Shown here: positions 43,644 to 52,586 of the stretch, one piece after another | Numbering within the stretch: the first letter of the stretch is position 1 | How the letters are laid out: the number at the start of each line of letters is the position of its first letter | Assembly: GCF_020360975.1 (NCBI RefSeq) | Contig: NW_025408669.1 | Coordinates: 1,798,001 to 1,862,000, forward strand | Length of the DNA: 64,000 nucleotides | DNA from: Hirsutella rhossiliensis | Lineage: Eukaryota > Ascomycota > Sordariomycetes > Hypocreales > Ophiocordycipitaceae | Direction: 5' to 3' | Notes under the pieces: model-generated | What the model was told of the DNA's origin: nothing | The model's input: only the letters and a program-made list of their open reading frames with translations | Database searches by the model: none | Translations under genes and position numbers: made by a program

Positions 43644-44281
43644 CCTTCGCGCCCCGGGCGGGGCTAAAAACAGGGGCTGAGTGACTGTCACACGCGCTAT
43701 AACTGTTTTCCCAATCGGCAGTCTTGCAACTATGGTGCACACATAATAGCGTTGCCGGAAAAATAGTCATCAAGCGTTAACAATCATAAGCTAAGAGACT
43801 TTTAGGGGCGTATAATAGATATATAAGTAAAAGAGTTATATAGGCATATAGCTCGTTATATAAGGTAAAACAATTTTAGCTTCTTAAAGCAAAAGAAAGA
43901 GCTACCGCCACTTATAGAAGCGGGCGAGCAGCTTCCGACCACACACTCCGGGCGGGCGGTGTTGCGAGGTCCGTCGGGCAAACGTGCATGTGTGCGAAGA
44001 AGCTTGGCTACCTAAGTGTCTAGTTGCTGACTAACACTGAGTTGACTAATCAAGCTACCATTCAGTGGGCTAGTGGTTAGTCCGATAATCTACCGCCATT
44101 TCGGCAGGCAGTTTAAGGCGCAGGCGGGCAATAAAGGCACGAAATAGAGATGAAGAAAACCCGTCACAGCTAGAGATTAAACACATAATTATAGACATAG
44201 GCACGAGCTAACACTGCTATACGCACCTATCACGGGCAGTCGCCCCGGCCCCTGTTCTCAAGTCCGCCCGGGGCGCGAAGG
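43644..44281. mobile_element. Small non-coding TIR element (MITE-like), RIP-like interior
   Basis: 638 bp with inverted ends starting CCTTCGCGCCCCGGGCGG on both sides (18 bases identical), then imperfect similarity for about 25 more bases around AACAGGGGC. TA flanks both ends (43642-43643 and 44282-44283). The interior has no open frame of note and is far more AT-rich than the host flanks (for example 43800-43880). The differences between the two arms are mostly C/T or A/G changes, as repeat-induced point mutation would leave. The superfamily cannot be named with certainty; TA flanks suggest a Tc1/mariner-type relative. Confidence 0.78.
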
Positions 44282-44831
44282 TACAGTTGTCAAGCCGACT
44301 AAAGCCCGCATCCGAGTACAGTGAGAAAGCGGCTTACCTAAACTACCCACCCAGCGAAGGTGGACCCACGTGGAGGGTATCAGCTACCTAGGTACGTACT
44401 GTACAGTATCCGTACTCCGTATCCGTAAAACAGTACATGTCGCGCTCCACGGGCTGCTTTTTAGGTCGAGGGTCCCCAGCCTGTAATGCCCGCCCCGCCA
44501 GCCAGCTGTCTGCAAAGTATCCTCGGGTTTGGCGCCGCGACCCACGCGTACTGCACAGCAGCCGGCAAAGCAAGACCAGTCCTTTCTGGCCGCGTCGCGC
44601 CGCCAACTCAAACGCACCTACCACCGTCATCTTCACTTCCATTTTCACCACCACCCGCATACGCATTGCTCTCACTCCCTCTTGCAGCAAACTTGTCTCT
44701 CCCTCCCAGTGCTCCATTCGACAGCAGACCCTCTTCGACGCGTGCCCCCACAGCAGCCGCCACACTGATCCCCTCGGCCCATCCTCATCGTCGCTTTTCA
44801 TGATCCCACGGCTCGCCGCTGTAGCCGGATC
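44282..44831. promoter_or_regulatory. Promoter of the RFTS-domain gene
   Basis: 550 bp. TACTCCGTA at 44413-44421 among several GTAC repeats; the last 200 bp are CT-rich, typical of a fungal 5' leader. Confidence 0.4.
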
Positions 44832-47304
44832 ATGGTAGGGCGCAGGCGCCGTGCGTCAACGTCGAGCGTCGACAGCGTCGACGACAGCCAGATCCGATGG
44901 CGCCAGGAAGCCTCGGTCGTGCGCTCCGTGCCAAAGGACGTGCTTTCCGACGACTGGCCCATCTTTGAGCTGCGCGATGCCGTCGTCCTCCATGGCGACG
45001 GCCACACGCTCGAAAATGCCCTCCATGTAGGCATCAGGGGCCCCTACATTGTCAGAGGCCATCTCGTCATCGACGACCCGTCGCAAAAGTCTCGCTGTGA
45101 GTTCGGACCGCCTCTCCCTCACGCGCCTCTTGGTCCCTAATCCTTTCTTTCCCCGCCAGTGATCATGCGAGTCCGCAAGTCGATTCCCCTCGAAATCCGC
45201 CAATGCGTCTCATATTCCATCGGCGAGTCGCCGGATGGGAGCCCCCTCATCTGGGTCTCGGGCCGAGGCGGCTGGTACGAGATTAATCCCTCGCCCGCCT
45301 ACCGCTCCATCTACCGCAAGATGTGCGAGGCCACCACGCTCTACTACAACATGGTCGACATATACAACTCGAGGCGCGCCCCCAAAAGGTCAAAGAAGCA
45401 GAAGCAGTCTAGCTTGATGGATGAGCTCGCCAGCATCTTCCTCCAATACGCTGCCCGCGTCGGTGACGGGTGCACCTTTGACGAGGTTATTGCGCGCTGC
45501 AGCGAGCACGCCGGATTCTTCATCTGCCAGTTCGCTCAGCAGGAGAGCCTCATCGATTGGATTCCCACTGCCTTCTACAGGTGGCTCACCACGGAGCACG
45601 CAGTACGTCTCAACCCTAACCAATGCCCTCAAACGAACCTGCCCGCTGACCTGAAAAAGGAGCTTGTCCAAAAAATAGAAGACTCGATGAAGAACCCTCG
45701 CAAGCTGTGTCCCATGCCCTCTGCCGAGGCCCTGAGCCCTATGCCGCGAGAAAGTGCCTCGACACCTCTCCCCAAGAGCAGTAGTGTGGAAGCGGCTATG
45801 TCCAGGCAAAGCTCACGAGTGGCCAGCTCACGCGTCCCCTCGGCTGCCGCGAACGTTGCCCCTGAGCTCAAGCCTCGCTCTGTTCCGCCACCCCCAAAGC
45901 AGTCTCCGAGGCAGACCACACAGCCGGAGAGCGCCGCGGCTGGTGACGACGAGTCGCCCTTCGACTCAGTCTTCAACGCCATGGAAATGGCCTACGATGC
46001 GCTGATTGATACAAAGAAAGGGTTGGCGACAACTTCGGTTCTCAACAAGATCTACTTCACTTACAGCTTCCCCCAATACCGAGACGGCACCGTTGGCTCC
46101 TTCAAGATTCCCGTCCAGGAAGTCTTGCACTACAACGCATCGGCGCTCCTGGAAAACCTAGAAAAATCCAAATATGAGAGCCATGAGATTTATGCTTTCC
46201 TCGAGCAGCTCTCAACCGCAGAGTTACGACTCGTGGTTTTCAAGCCCTCAGACTTTCCCGTCAAGCTTGTGCCTCGAAAGCGCATGGTCCGCCAGTCCAA
46301 AAAGGACATCCAGCCTTCTCCAGCGACTGTCGCCCCCGTCACCACCCGTGGCAGGGGGGGGCCGGATGGCGCCGGGTCAGCCGACGTGGCAGCCGCAGGA
46401 CGGGGCAAGAGCCTCAAGCGTGAGGGCCGACGCACTGGCAGGAAGAGCTTCCTCCGACCGGCCGTCACGAACAAGAAACGACCGCATTCACAGCTGGAAA
46501 GCGATTCCGAGGCAGAGGCAGAGGCACCGGGACTGGGGAATTCTCACTATTTCTCGGACGGCGACGACGCCATGGAGGACGCGCCCGATGTGGAAACACC
46601 GCAGGATGGAGACACTCCGGACAGTGGCCGGCCCGCGCTACATCAAGAGACGCCCATCAAGATTGTGATACGCGCCGAGAAGATCCCCTCGACCACGCCG
46701 CAGGGGCCCGACAACACGTGGACCTGCGACCAGGAGGGCTGCGGCTATATAGTCCGCGGGGGCGACGACGAAGAGTGCCAGGCTCGGATTCGCGAACACT
46801 TCGACGATCACGAGCAGCAGCTCGAGAGGGTCAGCCTCGCCGTCACGGAGAGTCGCGGCCACCTGCCCATCAAGTACGCATACTTCCCCCCCTTTCTCAT
46901 CCTCGTGCTCCTTGAATCGCATGTCCCTTTGCCCCCAACCGCTGCCCCAGCCGTTGCCACAGCCGTGAGCACGCGCGCACGCACCCGCCCTTCCCCTCCT
47001 GCCAGCAGCAACGTGGCACCATGTCCCTCTCCACTGCCGCTTCGCAGCAGAAGCAGAAGCAGCAGCTTGAGCAGGGACGTACCGCCGCCTGATCTAAGTA
47101 GATCGGCGCGAGAGGGCTTCCACGACCTCGTGCAGCAGTTTCGGCGGCGCCCACGGCCCGTCTGGGACAGAATCAATCTAACGTGCCTGCAGTCACTTGC
47201 TCGAGAAGATCAAGCGCATGGGCGAGAAGGCGTCGGAGGGCCCACAGCAGACGATGGACGGCCTCCTGGTTCCGCAGCCGATCAAACGGAAACTGATAGT
47301 GTGA
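44832..47304 (+). CDS. RFTS-domain protein, Raf2/DIM-7-like heterochromatin factor
   Basis: Three exons, 44832-45096, 45160-46873 and 47193-47304, give 696 residues. The N-terminal half (about residues 20-260) is a replication-foci targeting sequence (RFTS) domain as in DNMT1: DDWPIFELRDAVVLHGDG, GPYIVRGHLVIDD, IMRVRKSIPLEIRQC, ISGRGGWYEINPSPAYRSIY-like text and the TTLYYNMVDIY run. There is no methyltransferase domain. After a Ser/Pro-rich middle and basic regions, the C-terminus has a zinc-finger-like WTCDQEGCGYIV..C..HFDDH and ends in a short helix. RFTS plus C-terminal zinc finger without catalysis is the layout of fission yeast Raf2 of the CLRC H3K9 methylation complex; Neurospora DIM-7 fills that role. 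The orthology is inference. The last intron is unusually long (319 nt), so the C-terminal model is the weakest part. Confidence 0.7.
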
Positions 47305-48014
47305 CCCTGGCGGGCGATTGAGTCCCCCTTTTCGCGGTCTTGGCCGTGTTGGAAAAACTGACCATCTCCCCTTGCGCTGCTAGACAGCCCTGCGCGTGCG
47401 TATGGCACCATCGCCCTCGCTCTGGAAAGAATGAACACACGGCAAGGGGCGGGAGTTGGCATGGCATGTTCACTTTGCTTTGCTTTGGCGTTGGGATCGA
47501 AGACTGCCATCGACCGGAGGGAAACGGTACGGCATGGCAGTGGGTTTTGCTTTTTATTGCTGCGCCGTTTCGTCTGGCTCTTTGATTCGCGATACTATGC
47601 GTCGGCATCCAGACGCGGACTCGGAAGTGGACACGCGCCACGGACTGAATGCCGCCGGCTTGCAGGGCACCCAATGTTCGAGGCAGCGAATGAATACTCC
47701 CGACTGACCGGGCGCCAAACTGCCGGTATTGCGGTCAGCCAGCCTTGCATTCTTCACATTCTCAATATGTCCTTGTGTGTCCTGCGACCAGGCTCGAGGT
47801 CACCGTACTCTTTCCCTTGCCCAAATCACCTCATTGATTGACGGCGGAAGCCTCGGGGGTCCGTCATCCAGCTGTGCCTTTTACTGTACATGTCCGCCCT
47901 CCACGCAGCCGTTTTCCGTCCCACACTTCAAGAACGCTGGGAAGAAGATGTAGAAGCGGCCAGACCGTAGCTCAGAGAGGGCATAGGCCGCAATGCTTAT
48001 ACCGCTGCCGCTCT
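47305..48014. other. Convergent intergenic region
   Basis: 710 bp between the RFTS gene and cbp80 stops. No gene supported. Confidence 0.4.
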
Positions 48015-50599
48015 CTAGCCCTCTACAGCCTTCACGTCCATGGGGACTTCCCTAGCCTTGGTGGCCTCGAGAACAAACGCCTCCTCAATCGCCGCCATGC
48101 GCTGAAAGACCCTGAGCCAGCGCTGGCCCCAGCGTCGAACCAGGGCTTCCTTCTCGCTCGACCCGTCACCCGTCTCCATCACCTCGTCCTTGCTGCCGCC
48201 CGCCCAGCTGACGAGGGCGTCGTTGGCGGCGCGGAAGAGTTCCCGCATGGCCAGAATCTCCTTTTCGCGGGTCTCGTCGTCGGCGTCGGCAGAGGTCAGC
48301 ACCTGGCGAAGCCGACCGCTGACCTTGGCGACGGTGTTGCAAACGAGCTCGAAGATGTGCGACTGTCCGAGGGACTCGCCTCCGTTGGTGCCGTTGGCGG
48401 GCGTGCTGGCGACCAGGGTCCAGTCTACAATGGAAAAGGGGGTGAGTATCGAGTAGTTGAGCAGCTTCTCGAGGATGGACAACGCGACGCCGGGGTGCGC
48501 GTGCCAGTAGCTCATGACCGCCGCAATGATCTGGACCCGGGCGGCGGGCGATGCGGAGCCGGCATCGACGAGCTTTCCCTTGGTTCTATCAATGCAGGCT
48601 AGCACGTGGCTGAGCGACTTGGACCCGACCCAGCAGACAGCCGTCATGAAGACGTCTGTGCTGGTCACGACAGGGTCGAGTGCACGCTCGGCAGCCTGGG
48701 CCTGGATGCCGTCGATGACGGCCTGCAACTCCTCATCAGGAGCCTTTCGCCTAAGGAGCGCGCCAATCTCTTGGCCTTCTTTCGCAAAAGGAGTGTCTGT
48801 CACGTTGAGCTCCGCATTAGTGGCACCGACGCATCGTCAGGGGGATAAGAAACCCACCAGGATCGTCGAATTTATAGTCCGGCACGTCCTTTTCCTTTTC
48901 GGGGCCGACGAGAGGCTGATACGGCTCAGGTAGTGTCTTCTGGATTCTTTGCGCGAAGCTGAGTCGCACTTCCTTGTCCAGCGCACCCAGCAAGAGCCAT
49001 TTGCGAGGGTGAAGATCGGGCAGCTGCGTGTCGTCGACCCATTCGGCCCACTTCCAGGTGAATCCAAAGTTGCTCAAGTGGTGCGAAAACCAGTCGAGGA
49101 AACGGTAGTTGAGCTCCAGATCCATCTGCGGGCCGTTTCGATATAGATATCTTATAGCTCTGCCGAGGCTGGGTGCAATGGCCGCAGGGGCAAGTTTGCA
49201 AGCTTCTGTGAGCACGGAGTGATAGTAGACTACCTTGCGCTCAGGCTTGGGCAGCAGGAAAAGTTGGGAGAAGACGGTGTCGATGGCGACGTCTTCTGGC
49301 TTCCACGTGGCGCGGCTATCGGGGAAGTTGCGCAGCTCGTCAAAGGGTGTTGCTCGCTTGACAAAGGTGCCGTCGGCAAAGTAGCAGTCGAGATCCATCA
49401 GGTACCGAGCCACGGCGTTTCGGTTGAAGTCGAGGATGTTGATGGTGTCGACGAGACCATCTCGGATCAGTGATGCGGCAATGTCGCTTGCTCCGGGGAC
49501 AGATTCAATGTCCTGGTCGGCAAAGACGGAGAAGAAGACCTCGGGGAAGAGCGGCCTTGGCCCAGCAACGACGGTCTTGGGGACGGTGATGACGGGCAAC
49601 GCGTGCTTGGGGGCGTTTGCAAGCTTATCCTGAGCCTCAATTTCCTCCAGGGGCAGCTGCCAGGGGCGGGGCAGACAGGCAAGCTCCCAGTTGTTGGCAG
49701 CCTCGGCCTGGAGCTGCTTCTGCAACAGCATGCACAGGTTACGAGAAGCAGCGGGGCTCTCTTGGGAGCCCTCGGGGTGGAAAGGGTCAACCAGGGCTTG
49801 CAGGGCGTGCGGCTCGGAGGCGATGATGTCAGTCTTGTCCATCAGGTCAGCCGCCTTTTGCTGAAACTGGCCTGGAGCCGCGGCCATTGCGTATGGGATG
49901 GTCAAGAGGATCATCTTGACTATTTCCGTACCGATCGTCTGTGATGAAGTCAGCGGGGTGTTCGTGGGCTGGGCGTTGAGCAGATGACGGACATCGTCTG
50001 AGCTTGCCGTCTGGAGGTCAGCAGCGCGGCTGAACAGCTCTTCCAGGAGGGGAAAGACGCCATCTCCCTCCAAGCACGACTGCAGGCAGGCCAAGAACTT
50101 GAGGAGAAGCTTGACCTGTCGCCAGTCGCCGAGGGCGAGGTTGTTGTCGATTGCCTGGGCGAGGCGCACGAGGACGACGTCGACAATGTCGGGCTTGAGC
50201 GTGTTCTCGACGAGGACGACGGCAGCCACAAAGGGGGTTTTCAGCGGCTGCTCGACAGCCAGCTGCAAAGCAAGGTTGACAAAGGTGTCGCGCAGCTGTT
50301 CATCCTCGTGGTTGTCGCTCAGCATACCAGCGATGGACTGCACCTCGGCACCCCACTGGCGCAGGGGAGAATCGGCGAGACTGAGGAGCTGCCGGCGTAG
50401 GCGAACGGGAACCGGGGCCGAGTCGACTCGTCTGCGCTGCTGTCGGCGATCGTAGTGGTCATCGTCGTCTGGGGGGCGGAACTAGGATAAGCTCCTGGTC
50501 GCGTTTGATGGAGGTTGGCTGGGCGCTGCGCGACCTACCTTTGTATCTTCGCTTGCGGTTGTTGTAGCCCCCATGAGGACGCTTGTCGTAGTCCGCCAT
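48015..50599 (-). CDS. cbp80: Nuclear cap-binding complex large subunit CBP80 (Cbc1/Sto1)
   Basis: Binds CBP20 and the m7G cap of nascent RNA polymerase II transcripts, linking capping to splicing and export. Three exons: 50599-50539, 50468-48858 and 48796-48015, with introns of 70 and 61 nt, give 817 residues (human 790). The basic leader MADYDKRPHGGYNNRKRRYK joins across the first intron to an Asp/Arg stretch, a bipartite-like nuclear signal. A MIF4G domain follows (SIAGMLSDNHEDEQLRDTFVNLALQLAVEQPLK..VAAVVL). MIF4G-like helical domains two and three include LDCYFADG, KPERKVVYYHSVLTEACK, MDLELNYRFLDWFSHHLSNFGFTW and SYWHAHPGVALSILEKLLNYSILTP. The first exon was found by matching phase. A Gypsy element begins 286 bp upstream of this start. 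Confidence 0.95.
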
Positions 50600-50885
50600 G
50601 GTGGGATAGGCTCAATCGCAGGGGGGGCGAGGGTGTGCGAGATTCAGTGGGGAGACTCGAGGAACGAGGTCTAGCAAGAGCGCGATCGAGGAAGATGATG
50701 GATGCAAGGAAATGCGACTTGGCTCGCTGCGTGCATTTAACTAATTAGGTAAAGTTAAGCTTCTGGTCATCGCTTAGTCAGCAGCTGCCATGAATACCCG
50801 CGCAGGAACTTAATCCCTTGATTGCCTAAACAAGGTCTAGGGTAGGTGAAACTACAAGTACAAGCCACCTTCATGTCTTCGTCTA

Positions 50886-51062
50886 TGTAAGGGGCTACGC
50901 CCCGATGTGTAGATCTGGCATGGCCAGACTAGTCACGTGCGAGCGCCACGGACACGACTCCTAAAGGGAGCGATGTAGACACGTCTCCCCTTTACACTCT
51001 TTGTAGCTCAATTTACATCAATTACGCCCAGCACCTGTGCTAACAGTGCTGACCCTGTAACA
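50886..51062 (+). repeat. 5' LTR
   Basis: 177 bp, starts TGTAAGGGGC and ends TGTAACA (TG..CA). One difference from the 3' LTR, T against C, seven bases before the end. Confidence 0.95.
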
Positions 51063-51063
51063 T

Positions 51064-51073
51064 ATTGAGCTAC
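51064..51073 (+). promoter_or_regulatory. Candidate primer-binding site, self-priming type
   Basis: ATTGAGCTAC, one base after the LTR, is the exact reverse complement of GTAGCTCAAT inside the LTR (51003-51012). No TGG-type tRNA match starts here. This is the arrangement of Tf1/sushi-group self-primed elements, where the 5' end of the mRNA folds back. Role inferred. Confidence 0.55.
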
Positions 51074-51090
51074 CAGTTAACAAAAGACAG

Positions 51091-51186
51091 GACAGACAGA
51101 AGGACAGACAGCAGGACAGACAGCAGGACAGACAGCAGGACAGACAGCAGGACAGACAGCAGGACAGTCAGCAGGACAGACAGCAA
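51091..51186 (+). repeat. 12-bp tandem repeat in the retrotransposon leader
   Basis: Eight head-to-tail copies of GACAGACAGCAG with single-base variants in the first, seventh and eighth. It can be read as Arg-Thr-Asp-Ser repeats but has no ATG, so it is probably untranslated leader. Confidence 0.92.
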
Positions 51187-51248
51187 GACAGGCGATAGGC
51201 TAAACGACGAGACGGACGATCGATCGGACGACGAGACGGACGAACAAG

Positions 51249-52545
51249 ATGGAGGACAATAGTAGTTATGCAGGGCACCGCGACCGGCGGCGCAACGAGC
51301 CGATGGAGGGAAGGAGCAAGAGCTCTTGCAGATCTTATCTGGGATCGCGGGAGACGAAGAACTGCGGAAGATGTTCACCGGGCTAGCCTAGCAGCGCCAC
51401 CGTTGACACCCAGCCCGGGGTGCTCAGTACCCCGGCGATCTTACCCGTCGAACCGAGGCCGGAAGCAGCCCAGGAAATGGACCGTGGCAAGAAGCGCAAG
51501 CCGATGACTTGGCCGAAGTGGAACGGTCAACCCGAGTCCTTCCACTTCTACCTCGACCGTCTGGTATTTAAGTACAATACCGACGAAGAGGAGGGCCTAA
51601 ACGGCAATAACAACGTCGTGTGGTACGAGATCCTGCAGACCTTGCCGGATCAGATGATGAGGAGAGTCGAGGGTTTTTGGAGGCAAGAGAGCGCGAAGGG
51701 CAACCCAGACCCCCGGAAATTCTTCTCGCACCTAGCCCAGACGTTCGGCAGCGTGCAGCAGACAGAGAGGGCGCAGGACAGGCTGCGCACCTCATTCAAC
51801 GAGACAGCCAAGAGTTTGGGAAGTTCCTCCTGAATTCGAGGAAACATTGACCAAAGCGGGCGGCGCGAGCTGGGATAATGCTTCCAAGCTCGCATGGCTA
51901 CGGAACTCGATCTCTCCTGCTCTCCGTGAGCAACTAGTCCCGGTTATCATGCCGAAGGACTACAACGAGTACATCCAACGTCTACACCCGATTGCTTGGG
52001 CGTTCGAGCACACCGCGAAGTTTAAGGCGTTGCAGAGGAAGCAGGGCTCCGCGGGCAACGTGACCAAGGGCAGGCATCAGGCATCGGCAACATCCAGGTC
52101 GCCGGTAACGACAACACCCCGGCACCGTCAGCAACGTTACCCGCCGAGCAGAACGCACGTGACGCACGCGACCATGACGGCGACGTAATAATGACGGTTA
52201 CACGCACTCAGGGCAGGGTCAGAGAGGACGGGCGAACGGCCAGGGTCAAGTGGAACGAGCAAGACGGTTCGCTTCCAGCCTAGGTCAGGACGGAAGCAAC
52301 GGGCGAGGTGGGTATCCGAGGACGAACGGAATAAACGCCGTGACGAGGGTCGTTGTCTCCGCTGCGGCGACAACACCCATTTCATTGCCGCTTGCCCCTA
52401 CTCGCCAGGACAGGACCCTAGCCGGTCGAGGGATGTAAAAGTCCGCACCGCTAGGATCATGCCCTTGCTGGAAGATGATGGTAACGACTCTAGTGAGGAA
52501 GAGTCAGGACTTAGCGAGACCCCATCCCTCTCGGGAAATGCGTAG
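51249..52545 (+). pseudogene. gag: gag polyprotein region, frameshifted
   Basis: From ATG 51249 to TAG 52543-52545. Protein-like text appears in alternating frames: a helical N-terminus (LLQILSGIAGDEELRKMF), the capsid-like WPKWNGQPESFHFYLDRL at about 51511, then NASKLAWLRNSISPALREQL, and a CCHC zinc knuckle (CLRCGDNTHFIAAC, C-x2-C-x4-H-x4-C) at about 52351-52392. At least three to four frame changes (near 51305, 51810, 51831 and between 52100 and 52300), each explainable by one lost base. The C-terminus is acidic (EDDGNDSSEEESG). Confidence 0.85.
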
Positions 52546-52586
52546 CCTCGAAACAAAGACGGGTCTCGAGGCCAAAGAACGGAGCA

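Noticed and set aside
51065..51262. Arg-Thr-Asp-Ser repeat protein
   Set aside because: No ATG; it is the translation of the 12-bp leader repeat in the retrotransposon.
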